Notes: a model not told the origin generated them from the sequence alone. Numbered from the stretch's first letter, positions 52,780 to 61,394 are shown. The stretch: DNA of 64,000 bases from Arthrobacter sp. 24S4-2 (GCF_005280255.1 NZ_CP040018.1:2666001-2730000), one strand, 5' to 3'. Made by a program: numbers and translations.

Positions 52780-54195
52780 TTGCCGCGCGAAAAGCTGCGG
52801 CCCGGCATTGTTCACCTGGGCCTGGGCGCCTTTGCCCGCGCCCATACCGCCGTGTTCACCGAAAACGCGATGCTGGCCTCCGGTGATTTCAATTGGGGGA
52901 TCACGGGAGTCACGCAGCGCTCGGACACAGTGGCGCGCCAACTGGCGCCGCAGGACGGACTCTTCACCGTGACCGAGCGGGGGAGCGGCTCGGCACCGCT
53001 CCGCGTGGTTTCGAGCATCGTGGAGGCCATCTCCGGGAAGGACAACCCCGGAACCGTAGTGGACCGGATCGCCGACCCGCCGACGTCGGTCATCACACTC
53101 ACCATCACCGAGAAGGGCTACCGGATCGATCCCCGCACCGGAACGCTCAACACCGCCGACGAACAGGTCCGTGCTGACCTTGCCGGGGAGCCCCCGCAGA
53201 CGGCCATCGGACAGATCGTACGCGGGCTCCAGCAGCGCGCCCGCGCCGACGCCGGACCCGTCACCGTGGTCTCGTGCGACAACCTGCCCGGCAACGGGGA
53301 GCTGACCGGCAGGCTGGTGCGCGCCTTCGCCGCCTCGCTCCCCGCTGCGGAAGCCAGGCCGCTGCTGGCCTGGCTCGAAGCCAACGTCACGTTCCCCAAC
53401 ACGATGGTGGACCGGATGGTCCCGGTCACAACGGCCGGTGACCTTGACGCCGTCGAACGCGAACTGGGGCTCCGGGACGAGGCCGCCGTGGTGGCGGAAC
53501 CGTTCCTGCAGTGGGTCATCGAGGACAACTTTGCGTCCCGCCGGCCGCGGTGGGAGGACGCTGGCGCCCTTTTCAGCACGGACGTGGCGGCGTGGGAGGC
53601 GGCCAAGCTGCGCCTGCTGAACGCGAGCCATTCCATGCTGGCGTACCTGGGCCTGGCGGCGGGCAAGACCACCATCAGCGACGCCGTGGCGGAGGACGCC
53701 TTCCGAACCGTCTGCAGCCGCATGATGAAGGAAGATGCGCTTCCCACCATCAGCCTCCCGGAGGGACTGGACGGGGATCGGTACTGCGCGCAGGTGCTCA
53801 GCCGGTTCGCGAACCCCGCGCTGGGCCACACCGCCGCGAAGGTGGGCAGCGACGGCTCGCAGAAGATCGGACTGCGGCTGCTGAGCACCGTCCGCGGAAA
53901 TCTCGACGCCGGACGCGAACCACGGTGGGCCGCGCTCGCTGTTGCTGCCTGGATGCGCCACGTGGCGACCACGCCGGCGGAACGGCTGGACGATCCCCTT
54001 TCGGCGGAACTCCACGGGGCATTTCCCGCAACGCGCACCGCCGCCACGGTGGTCCCCGCGCTCCTTGACTGCCGCAGCATTTTCGACGGCGAACTGGCAG
54101 CGGACGCCGTTTTCGCCGGCCTCCTCACGCACTGGTACGGCATTATCGACACGCACGGGCTGGACGGCCTGAGAAAAGAGATCAACCATGGCTGA
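52780..54195 (+). CDS. uxuB: Mannitol dehydrogenase family protein, fructuronate/mannonate reductase-like
   Basis: A polyol-specific long-chain dehydrogenase of 471 residues from TTG 52780. The N-terminal NAD domain opens GIVHLGLGAFARAHTAVF, and the C-terminal domain has the catalytic-type LRLLNASHSMLAYLGLAAG. It would reduce D-fructuronate to D-mannonate. The start is odd: no ATG, GTG or TTG precedes 52780 in this frame, yet a natural N-terminus extends back to an ATC codon at 52714 that has AAGGAG 7 bases upstream. Starting at 52714 gives 493 residues, nearer the family norm. It overlaps the aldolase gene by eight bases. Confidence 0.85.
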   Translation: MPREKLRPGIVHLGLGAFARAHTAVFTENAMLASGDFNWGITGVTQRSDTVARQLAPQDGLFTVTERGSGSAPLRVVSSIVEAISGKDNPGTVVDRIADPPTSVITLTITEKGYRIDPRTGTLNTADEQVRADLAGEPPQTAIGQIVRGLQQRARADAGPVTVVSCDNLPGNGELTGRLVRAFAASLPAAEARPLLAWLEANVTFPNTMVDRMVPVTTAGDLDAVERELGLRDEAAVVAEPFLQWVIEDNFASRRPRWEDAGALFSTDVAAWEAAKLRLLNASHSMLAYLGLAAGKTTISDAVAEDAFRTVCSRMMKEDALPTISLPEGLDGDRYCAQVLSRFANPALGHTAAKVGSDGSQKIGLRLLSTVRGNLDAGREPRWAALAVAAWMRHVATTPAERLDDPLSAELHGAFPATRTAATVVPALLDCRSIFDGELAADAVFAGLLTHWYGIIDTHGLDGLRKEINHG

Positions 54196-54817
54196 CGCCA
54201 CCAGCATCCTCCACATATCACCCGTTATCCCGGTGGTGACCATCGACGACCCCCATAACGCCGTTCCCGTTGCCCGGGCACTGGCCGACGGCGGGGTCCG
54301 CATCATCGAGCTCACCCTCCGGACGGAGAGCGCCCTCACGTCGCTCAAACGCATCGCAGACGAGGTGCCGGACATCCTCGTTGGTGCAGGTACCGTGCTT
54401 ACACCGGCCCAGGCCGATGCTGCGGTCGCCGCCGGAGCCCGGTTCCTGGTCAGCCCTGGCGTTACGCATACCCTGATGGACCACGTTTTGACTCTCGGCG
54501 TGCCGTTCCTGCCAGGCGTTGCAACGATAGGCGAAGTGATGGGAGTCCTCGAGCGCGGCTTAACAGCCGTGAAATTCTTCCCGGCAGGACCTGCCGGTGG
54601 CCCCGATTACCTGGCCGCAATCGGCGCGCCCATCCCGCAGGTCCAGTTTTGCCCGACCGGTGGCGTCGGCCTCGATTCCGCGCCGCGCTACCTGGCGCTC
54701 CCGAATGTCACCTGCGTGGGCGGCAGCTGGCTTACTCCGCGTGGGGCCGTCCAAAACGGGGACTGGCAGCAGATCACTGAGCTCGCCCGCGAAGCAGCTG
54801 GACTTGGGGCGCACTAG
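54188..54817 (+). CDS. eda: KDPG/KHG aldolase
   Basis: A 209-residue class I aldolase. The proton-transfer Glu41 is in ELTLRT and the Schiff-base Lys129 in AVKFFPA; GAGTVL and PTGGVG are also present. It splits 2-keto-3-deoxy-6-phosphogluconate to pyruvate and glyceraldehyde 3-phosphate, the last step of the pathway encoded from 48030. Its start lies within the end of the reductase gene, so translation is coupled. Confidence 0.94.
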   Translation: MADATSILHISPVIPVVTIDDPHNAVPVARALADGGVRIIELTLRTESALTSLKRIADEVPDILVGAGTVLTPAQADAAVAAGARFLVSPGVTHTLMDHVLTLGVPFLPGVATIGEVMGVLERGLTAVKFFPAGPAGGPDYLAAIGAPIPQVQFCPTGGVGLDSAPRYLALPNVTCVGGSWLTPRGAVQNGDWQQITELAREAAGLGAH

Positions 54818-54989
54818 GCGGATCACCGGAGCTGGCGTTGGTTGCCGTCAACTGCCGGTGCCTGTGTGCTGAGCTTCCGGTCGTACTCACGGACCGCTAG
54901 GCTTCTCGGAAATGATGTGACCAGCAGCGGGTTCTTGGCTTGCCCATGGCCCTGACGGGGCCCCTCCGCTGCTCGAGAAAGGATCTTTC

Positions 54990-55376
54990 ATGCCGGACTC
55001 CAGCGTCCAAGGGATTGCACGGTCCTATATCCAGGCCGTTGGCTCCCACGATATGGGCGCCCTTGAAAACCTCCTCGGTGAAGATCTCGTAGCCATCTTC
55101 GCCGGCACGACTCTTGACAAGGCCGGGTGGACCACGGCACTCAGGCGCCTTCTCCCGGTGCTGGTCCGCAACGAGATCCGGGAGGTCTTCACCGCGGAGG
55201 ACCGTGCCTGCGTCGTGTACGACTTCATCACCGATACGGCTGCTGGTGCCGTGAGGTGCATCGAGCTGCTCACCATCAACGCAGACAAAATCCGCGAGAT
55301 CGAACTCGTCCTGGATCGGGTCGCCTTCGCTCCCGTTAATGAGGCCCTGAAAGCGCGGGTGCCGCCGGCCCCGTAA
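54990..55376 (+). CDS. SnoaL-like / NTF2-fold protein
   Basis: A 128-residue cone-fold protein of the nuclear transport factor 2 superfamily, with an N-terminal helix (SVQGIARSYIQAVGSHDMGALENLLGEDLVAIF) and the late sheet ELLTINADKIREIELVLD. AAAGGA stands about 8 bases before the ATG. Such proteins bind or isomerise small molecules; the role here is unknown. Confidence 0.75.
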   Translation: MPDSSVQGIARSYIQAVGSHDMGALENLLGEDLVAIFAGTTLDKAGWTTALRRLLPVLVRNEIREVFTAEDRACVVYDFITDTAAGAVRCIELLTINADKIREIELVLDRVAFAPVNEALKARVPPAP

Positions 55377-55429
55377 AGTCCCAGGGCTATTGCAACGAGG
55401 GCGAAGAAGCCCCCCGGCTGCTCAGCCAG

Positions 55430-55763
55430 GCGGGTCGTGAAAGGTAGCACGAGCCGGGACTGGTGGGCCGCGTGGCGGTAGATCTTGTGGGTGACGGGCC
55501 GGCCCACCGGCAGGTGGAAGGCGTCCGGCGGCAGCAGGGCGTTGTGCTCGTCCGCCAGCGGCTCGCCATTGGACAGCTCCACCGTCAGGACGTGCCCCGG
55601 CTTGAACGTGTTCGCGAACGGGTAGAGGCGCAGCACATACTCCTCGATCGTCCCCGGCTCCACCGGCACGGAACGGGTGTGCGGGTGGCACGGGTTGCCC
55701 TCGGTGGTCCGCTCGTCGAGCTCACGGTGCGAGGCCTTGAGGTAACCAGAAAGATCGGCCGGG
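55430..55763 (-). pseudogene. CocE/NonD-type (X-Pro dipeptidyl-peptidase) hydrolase C-terminal remnant
   Basis: About 110 residues on the minus strand match the C-terminal beta-sandwich of S15-type hydrolases: SGYLKASHRELDERTTEG, then EPGTIEEYVLRLYPFANTF, GHVLTVELSNGEPLADEHN and HKIYRHAAHQSRLVLP. The catalytic alpha/beta domain is absent upstream, and no proper start is present, so only the tail of the gene remains. It lies between two small plus-strand genes. Confidence 0.75.
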
Positions 55764-55852
55764 GAGCATCCATCCTTGCGGCGTCGGCCACCGTACTCTA
55801 GCGTTTGGACCCAGAGCCCAACATGGGCCCGCACAACTGGGAGGGGTGCGTC

Positions 55853-56101
55853 ATGGCGGAAATCAATGCTGTGCTGGCAGGACTGACGGCAGAAGAACTC
55901 CAGGAGATCAAAGCACTGGGGCCGAAGGGGCACCTGGGCCGGCATCTGATCGAAGCCCTTGACCGTGCGGCCGGAGGTCCGGACGCAGGCCGCGGATTCT
56001 ATGTAGTCGACGGCACGGTCAACCACAACGGCGGACAGCTCCACATTCTCCGAAACGACCTGAGCGACCGGATCTTCCAAAGCGATACAGCCCAGAACTG
56101 A
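55853..56101 (+). CDS. Hypothetical protein, 82 residues
   Basis: A small soluble protein starting at ATG 55853 with GGGAGG about 7 bases upstream. The N-terminal half (AVLAGLTAEELQEIKALG) is helical; the C-terminal half (GFYVVDGTVNHNGGQLHILRND) looks like strands. No family recognised. Confidence 0.55.
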   Translation: MAEINAVLAGLTAEELQEIKALGPKGHLGRHLIEALDRAAGGPDAGRGFYVVDGTVNHNGGQLHILRNDLSDRIFQSDTAQN

Positions 56102-56169
56102 ATCGCGGCATGTGTCGCACTCTTGGCGGGACATTAGTGTCAGTGCCGGCAGCGTGAGCGCGAACCTTC

Positions 56170-56856
56170 CTACTGATCGTGCTGTCGGCGTACCATCTCG
56201 GTGATCCAGGTGGGCGCGAACGGAGAAGTGCAGTTGGGGGGAGTCGGGTAGTCCTTGAGCACCCCCAGACGCTCACCGATGCTGATTGCACGGGCGCGGT
56301 GCCCTGCGTGCTCGATCCCGATTTGAGCCAGGCAATGGTTCATCGCCCACTGCAGGCGATCCGGGGCGTCTTTCATTTCCGCCTCGATAACGTTGAGCAG
56401 TCCGGCGAGGTCGAGGCCCTCTGGCCGCCTCGCCACGCGTTCGGTGGTCAGCGCCCAGCCGGCACTCGCGACTACTGGATCCGGATCGGCGGACCAGGCC
56501 TGGCGCAGCTCTTCGGAATGCGGGTTCTTCTTCACCACATAGTTCACGAGCCAGTCGTGCACCTTGGGCGTGCGCGCCTCGCGCAACATGACGTCCAACT
56601 CGTCACGCGCGAACGCCTTCGGGCGGCAGATCAGGATCGCCAGCAGCCTTGCCGCGGTGTCCTCCGTCTCCCAGAGCTGGTGCGCGAGTTCCTGCTGTGT
56701 CTTCAGCCGCTTTGCGAGCGCCCGCAGCTTGTTGAGGTTCACACCGTGATCGTCGCCGTGTTTCTCGTTCACCACACGTGCCCTCGGGTCCTCAAGCGCG
56801 GCCAGCTCGGCCATCACCTCGGCCGCCTCCGTCTCCGTACGCGCCGTCTCGGCCAC
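56170..56856 (-). CDS. DNA alkylation repair protein, AlkD/HEAT-like
   Basis: A 228-residue all-helical protein built of HEAT-like repeats, with GVNLNKLRALAKRLKTQQELAHQLWETEDTAARLLAIL typical of the AlkD family near its N-terminus and WLVNYVVKKNP in the middle. AlkD enzymes excise alkylated bases. GTG 56856 is preferred because AGGAGG lies 6 bases before it; in-frame starts at 56877 and 56874 lie before that site. It stands alone. Confidence 0.8.
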   Translation of the reverse strand: MAETARTETEAAEVMAELAALEDPRARVVNEKHGDDHGVNLNKLRALAKRLKTQQELAHQLWETEDTAARLLAILICRPKAFARDELDVMLREARTPKVHDWLVNYVVKKNPHSEELRQAWSADPDPVVASAGWALTTERVARRPEGLDLAGLLNVIEAEMKDAPDRLQWAMNHCLAQIGIEHAGHRARAISIGERLGVLKDYPTPPNCTSPFAPTWITEMVRRQHDQ

Positions 56857-57052
56857 CTCAGCCCTCCTATCCATCACGTGTGCATTCAGCCTAATGGGAA
56901 AGAACAGTCAGCCAAGTGATCAGCATGCGCATAGTTGAGAAGCAGCAGCTACGGCGATCACCGCGCGGGGCTCGCGTCCCGTCGGTTCCAACGGTCGCCG
57001 CCCACCTGTGTCGGGCGTTGTTGCGTCCGGGTATGGCGGTACTGTGAGGCGC

Positions 57053-57457
57053 ATGGAGATGCGCCTGGAAGTTGTGCAAGTACCGGTAGCCGATGTGGAC
57101 CGGGCGAAATCGTTCTACATCGAGAAGCTGGGCTTCGGTCTCGATCACGACGTTGAGTACATCCCCGGGATGAGGGTAGTCCAGCTGACTCCGCCCGGTT
57201 CTGCTGCTTCCATCGTGATCGGTACGGGAATGACCAGTATGACGCCTGGCAGCCTTGAGGGGCTGCAGCTCGTCGTATCTGACCTCGGCGCTACGCGCAC
57301 CGAACTCCTAAGCCGGGGCGCTGATATCAGCGAGATCCAGGACATGGGGGGAGTGCAGTTTGCCTACTTCGGTGACCCGGATGGCAACCGCTGGGTCATC
57401 CAGGGGGCAACGCCCTCTGTCGTCAGGGACGCATACCTGGATGGGTCCACGCCATAG
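57053..57457 (+). CDS. VOC-superfamily glyoxalase-like protein
   Basis: A 134-residue protein with two VOC half-modules, RLEVVQVPVADVDRAKSFYIEKLGF (about 4-28) and the late FAYFGDPDGNRWVIQ (about 102-116). ATG 57053 has GAGG 4-5 bases upstream. It belongs to the small VOC group with unknown substrate. Confidence 0.8.
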   Translation: MEMRLEVVQVPVADVDRAKSFYIEKLGFGLDHDVEYIPGMRVVQLTPPGSAASIVIGTGMTSMTPGSLEGLQLVVSDLGATRTELLSRGADISEIQDMGGVQFAYFGDPDGNRWVIQGATPSVVRDAYLDGSTP

Positions 57458-57549
57458 CTGCGCCGGTCACCCTGCGACCCGCGTGACAACCAGAGCGGAA
57501 GCCGGGCTCGTGGCTAGGAGCCTGACCGGGTAATTGCCGACGGGCCGGG

Positions 57550-57972
57550 CTACTCGGCGGACGGCCGCCTTCGTTGCCGTTTCGTCGCGGCCCGCTGTTC
57601 CTTGGCGGCGAGGCGCCGACGGTTCGAGCCCCGGGTGGGCTTGGTCGCCCGTCGGGGAGCAGCCTCGGGGGCAAGGCCCTCGGCCACGAGGACGAAGAGC
57701 TTGGCCAAAGCGATCTCGCGATTGCGCAGCTGAGAGCGACGCTCGGAGGCGGTCACGGTGATCACCCCGGCGATGAGACGTTGTCCGAGACGAGACAGCA
57801 ACATCAGCCGTTGGCCGTCCGACAGTGCAGCGGAGTCGCTGACGTTCCACGAGAGCTCGACGCGGCTGTCCGAGGTGTTGACATGTTGACCGCCTGGCCC
57901 GGACGAACGGGAGAAACGCCAGCCGAGTTCCGACGCGGGAATCGTGAGCGCGGGCGACACCTCAAGATCCAT
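57550..57972 (-). CDS. arfB: Alternative ribosome rescue factor / peptidyl-tRNA hydrolase ArfB
   Basis: A 140-residue class-I release-factor-like protein with the catalytic GGQ motif in RSSGPGGQHVNTSDSRVEL (about 24-42) and a basic C-terminal tail (KPTRGSNRRRLAAKEQRAATKRQRRR) that enters the mRNA channel. It frees nascent chains from stalled ribosomes without a stop codon. ATG 57972 is chosen because the family begins just before LTIPASELGWRFSRSSG. Confidence 0.92.
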   Translation of the reverse strand: MDLEVSPALTIPASELGWRFSRSSGPGGQHVNTSDSRVELSWNVSDSAALSDGQRLMLLSRLGQRLIAGVITVTASERRSQLRNREIALAKLFVLVAEGLAPEAAPRRATKPTRGSNRRRLAAKEQRAATKRQRRRPSAE

Positions 57973-58137
57973 GCACCCAGCGTTGCACAATATTGGCGCT
58001 GTTGAAGACCGCTTATGGGGATCGCTGCCGAACAGCCCTTATGTGCCGAAGGAGAGGTACCGTCAGGCAGACACGTTCTGTACAGCGGACGACGGCGAGC
58101 CCTCGCGACCGCTACGTCGTACACCTGATGCCAGACC

Positions 58138-58968
58138 TCAGCCCCCGATGCCTGTGCTGAGGCTGAGGTCCCGCCACTGGTCCAGTTCCGCGCGTTCTGC
58201 CTGGGCGACGGCGGCAAAGGCGTCGAAAGCGTCTTGGCCGAGCACCAGGAGCGACGGCGGGTTCGCACTTTCGGCGATCCGCAGGATGGCTTCCGCGGCC
58301 TTGGCCGGGTCCCCTGGCTGGGTTCCGTGCATCGTGTCGTTCTCCTTGCGCCGTTTCCCGGCCGTCTCCGCGTAGTCCTCGATCGCCGTCGCAGACTGGG
58401 CGAGTGAGCGGCCGGCGAAGTCGGTGCGGAACGCGCCGGGCTCGATGACGGTAACGCTGATTCCGAGCGGCAGCAGTTCCTTGTGCAGGGATCCGGACAG
58501 GCCCTCCAGGGCCGCCTTGGTTGCCGAGTAGTATCCGGACCCGGCCGGTGAAATGCGTGCTCCGATGGATGAGATGTTCAGGATGGACCCTGCCCTGTTC
58601 GCGCGCATGTCCGGAAGGACTGCTTTGATCATGTCTACGGCGCCGAAAACGTTAGTGTCGAACAATTGCCGGATGTCGGCGTCGTCCGCTTCCTCAACCG
58701 CAGCGCGGTAGCCGTAGCCGGCGTTGTTGACGAGGACGTCAATGCCTCCGAAGCGCGTCCGTGCCTGCTGCACCACCGCGCTGATCTGTTCCCGGTCGGT
58801 GACGTCGAGGGGAAGGGCGAGTGCCGTGTCGGGGAAAGCGGCCGCGATGTCTTCCAGCGTGGTGATGTTCCGTGCTGTGACGACGGCGTTGTGGCCGCGG
58901 GCGAGCACTGCTTGGGCGAGGGCCCGACCGAGTCCGGTCGAACAGCCTGTGATGAGCCATGTAGTCAT
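58138..58968 (-). CDS. SDR family oxidoreductase
   Basis: A 276-residue classical short-chain dehydrogenase with TGCSTGLG (about 7-14), NNAG (about 86-89) and catalytic SSIGARISPAGSGYYSATKAAL (Tyr about 152, Lys about 156). The C-terminal IEPGAFRTDF phrase fits the large group of oxidoreductases that act on carbonyls of unknown identity. It precedes the NmrA-like gene on the chromosome and is transcribed after it, 59 bases downstream. Confidence 0.87.
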   Translation of the reverse strand: MTTWLITGCSTGLGRALAQAVLARGHNAVVTARNITTLEDIAAAFPDTALALPLDVTDREQISAVVQQARTRFGGIDVLVNNAGYGYRAAVEEADDADIRQLFDTNVFGAVDMIKAVLPDMRANRAGSILNISSIGARISPAGSGYYSATKAALEGLSGSLHKELLPLGISVTVIEPGAFRTDFAGRSLAQSATAIEDYAETAGKRRKENDTMHGTQPGDPAKAAEAILRIAESANPPSLLVLGQDAFDAFAAVAQAERAELDQWRDLSLSTGIGG

Positions 58969-59027
58969 GAGGGTGTTCCTTTCGTGGGCGGTGGAAAGCG
59001 GAGTGGCAGGGATTCCATCGGATTCTG

Positions 59028-59813
59028 TTAGGGAGTGAGGGCGTGGAGCGACTCACGCACGTGCCGCGGCTCGGTGTCCAGCGGCATATTCTGCTGATCG
59101 TGTACGCCGTCAAGTCCGCCGGCGGGATCCGTTTCGAGCGGGGCGAACAGGGCGTCGAAGTCCGGGGGCGCGCGGCCCGCCGTTGCGACGAGCTCGAAGG
59201 TTTTGCGCTCCGCGGCCGGTGAATCGAGGCTGTGGACCAGGATTTGGGCGATCTGGCGCCGGGCAATGACGCCGTCGCTGGAGTTACCGGCTTGGCGGGT
59301 ATCGCCCTGGAGCAGGACGAGCCGGTGCACGTCGGACCCGTTGTAGTCGAACCAGCCCGGCCGCACGATCGTGTACGGCAGGCCGCTGGCACGGACGAGC
59401 CGTTCGGAACGGCGCTTCCAATCGTGGGCTTCGCTGGACCGGTTGTAGGCGCCCGTGCGGTTGGTGACCCTAATGGAGGTCATCAGGGCGACCCGGACTG
59501 TCCGTTGGCCCAGGGCTGCCAGAACGTTGCGCACCCCGCCGTAGTCGACAGTTTCGGCACCGACCGTGCCGGCGCCGTCCGAGCCGAGGGCGAAGACGAC
59601 GGCGCCGATCCCTTCCACGGCGCCGGCCAGGGTTTCGGGCCGGGTAACGTCCCCGACAACGACTTCCGCCTCCTCTGGCAGCCGCCGGGCCTTGTCGGGG
59701 TGGCGCACCAGGGCACGGGTGGTGTAACCCTGCCGGAGGGCTTCCTCGACGACGAGCCGGCCTGGGCTGCCGGTCGCACCGATAACCAGTACGGTGCTGG
59801 GGCGAGTGCTCAC
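59028..59813 (-). CDS. NAD(P)-binding NmrA-like SDR protein
   Basis: A 261-residue atypical short-chain dehydrogenase with the nucleotide motif VIGATGSPGRLVVEEAL (about 10-26) and DYGGVRNVLAAL. It lacks the classical catalytic Tyr/Lys pair and resembles NmrA-like sensors or isoflavone-reductase-like proteins; the YTIVRPGWF phrase (about 145-153) is typical. It is probably cotranscribed with the SDR gene downstream. Confidence 0.83.
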   Translation of the reverse strand: MSTRPSTVLVIGATGSPGRLVVEEALRQGYTTRALVRHPDKARRLPEEAEVVVGDVTRPETLAGAVEGIGAVVFALGSDGAGTVGAETVDYGGVRNVLAALGQRTVRVALMTSIRVTNRTGAYNRSSEAHDWKRRSERLVRASGLPYTIVRPGWFDYNGSDVHRLVLLQGDTRQAGNSSDGVIARRQIAQILVHSLDSPAAERKTFELVATAGRAPPDFDALFAPLETDPAGGLDGVHDQQNMPLDTEPRHVRESLHALTP

Positions 59814-60129
59814 TATCGCTCCTTGATTGTTCGTGGCGACTGTTCGTGGCGCGAGGGTCGGCGGTGCGCACGCACTGACGTGGCCACTAATCCAAGGCGG
59901 GATTTCTATCCATACAACAGGAGACGATCCCGGGGTGGAAGGGACTGCTGATACAGGTACTCCCAGTGCCTCCCGCCCACAGCCAAGGGCTCATAGCGTT
60001 GACCTACAGACGGCCGCTCCCGTGCCGTGACTTGGGACTCTTTACCTGTTTCAAAGGAATACCAAGGACCCCAGCGACCTTGTTTTAACCGGGGCGCCAA
60101 TAAGCGGCTGCCTCGTGAAAGGATCCCCA
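59814..60129. other. Intergenic region of divergent genes
   Basis: A 316-base gap between the NmrA-like gene and a small plus-strand gene. I see no convincing gene or hairpin; it must hold promoters for both directions. Confidence 0.45.
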
Positions 60130-60405
60130 ATGCCCACCGCCTTTATCCCGTTCACCATGCGTGCTACTGTCCGCGACGACCACAAGCGCTCGTTCCGCAC
60201 CGACATTGAACGCCTCACCTCCGCCCACCGTGGCTGGGCGCCGCTGGACGTGGTTAAGTCCACCAACACCCAGGCGTTGTTGCGCGGAGCGATCCCAAAC
60301 AGCGTCCACACTGCCACCGATGCGAGCCTGGCCCGGTACCTCCAGGGCCGCCTCGCCGCCGACAGCGACATCCACCTGGATCTCACCGTCAGCATCGAGC
60401 GGTAA
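60130..60405 (+). CDS. Hypothetical protein, 91 residues
   Basis: A small protein from ATG 60130 with AAAGGA about 8 bases upstream, followed by a strong terminator, so it is a real transcription unit. It reads as a mix of strands and helices (FIPFTMRATVRDDHK, RSFRTDIERLTSAHRGW, then DSDIHLDLTVSIER). No family recognised. Confidence 0.62.
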   Translation: MPTAFIPFTMRATVRDDHKRSFRTDIERLTSAHRGWAPLDVVKSTNTQALLRGAIPNSVHTATDASLARYLQGRLAADSDIHLDLTVSIER

Positions 60406-60416
60406 CAGACGCCCGC

Positions 60417-60449
60417 AGCCCCGGACCATTCAGGTCCGGGGCTTTTCCT
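60417..60449 (+). terminator. Rho-independent terminator
   Basis: GCCCCGGACC (60418-60427) pairs with GGTCCGGGGC (60433-60442) over a 5-base loop, plus one A-T pair, followed by TTTTCCTTT. It ends the small gene at 60130-60405. Confidence 0.88.
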
Positions 60450-60550
60450 TTGTGGCCAGGTCCAGGCGATGCCAGGTCCTTGACCTTGCCGGTGCGTCAA
60501 CCTTTAGAGTCGGATTATCGGCCCCGGAGGCGCAGCGGAAGGAGGAACGC

Positions 60551-61306
60551 ATGGACTGGTCGATCCAACAGATCGCCACGGTCGCCGGCACCACAAGCCG
60601 GACGCTGCGCCACTATGACGACATCGGCCTGCTCAAGCCGAGCCGGATTGCCCATAACGGCTACCGGCACTACGACCAGGAGGCACTGGTCCAACTGCAG
60701 CGGATCCTGCTGCTGCGCGAGCTGGGCCTTGGCCTGTCGGTGATCGCCGAAGTGCTCGGCAACGAGACGGATGCCGCCAGGGCACTGAGCGGCCACCTGA
60801 AGTGGCTTCAGCAGGAGCAGGACAGGCTGAACCGGCAGATCGCGTCGGTCCAGCGCACCATCGACGCAGTGAAAGGAGGTGGAAAACTTATGGCAGAAGA
60901 CATGTTCGACGGCTTTGACCACACCCAGTACAAGGAGGAAGTGGAGGCACGTTGGGGCAAGGAGGCCTACGCCAGCAGCGACGCCTGGTGGCGTGGAATG
61001 GACGCCGCGGAAAAGGCGGCCTGGAAGCAACGCTCGCAGCAGCTCGGCAGCGACTGGATCGCCGCAGCCAGCGCGGGCATCGCAGCCGACAGCGCCGAAG
61101 CGCAGGACCTCGCACGGCGGCAGGTTGAATGGCTCCGTGGCATCCCCGGGACACCGGCGGCATCGGGCGGTGACGTTAAGGGATACGTGACCGGCCTCGG
61201 CGAAATGTATGTTGCAGATCCGCGGTTCAGCGCCAACTATGGCGGCGAGTCCGGAGCCGCTTTCGTGCGGGATGCCCTGCGCGTCTACGCGGAAGCGAAC
61301 CTTTAG
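60551..61306 (+). CDS. MerR family regulator with TipAS effector domain
   Basis: A 251-residue regulator with the MerR DNA-binding domain (about 1-75, TTSRTLRHYDDIGLLKPSRI), a coiled coil (about 80-110) and a C-terminal TipAS domain (about 120-251, YKEEVEARWGKEAYASSDAW). TipA-type proteins bind thiopeptide-like or multidrug ligands and activate transcription. An internal ATG at 60890 (Met 114) could give a free TipAS protein, as known for tipA; AAGGAGG precedes it closely. GGAGG stands before the main ATG. Confidence 0.87.
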   Translation: MDWSIQQIATVAGTTSRTLRHYDDIGLLKPSRIAHNGYRHYDQEALVQLQRILLLRELGLGLSVIAEVLGNETDAARALSGHLKWLQQEQDRLNRQIASVQRTIDAVKGGGKLMAEDMFDGFDHTQYKEEVEARWGKEAYASSDAWWRGMDAAEKAAWKQRSQQLGSDWIAAASAGIAADSAEAQDLARRQVEWLRGIPGTPAASGGDVKGYVTGLGEMYVADPRFSANYGGESGAAFVRDALRVYAEANL

Positions 61307-61394
61307 CTGCTCAACGAGGGATCCCGACGGACTCCGGCGATTGAGGTACCACGTAGACAGCGACTTGGGTCTCGTCCGGATACTCCGGGAGGTT

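Noticed and set aside
55025..56134. A long minus-strand frame spanning two plus-strand genes
   Set aside because: Only its middle part (55430-55763) matches a protein family; the rest is antisense to the SnoaL-like and hypothetical genes.
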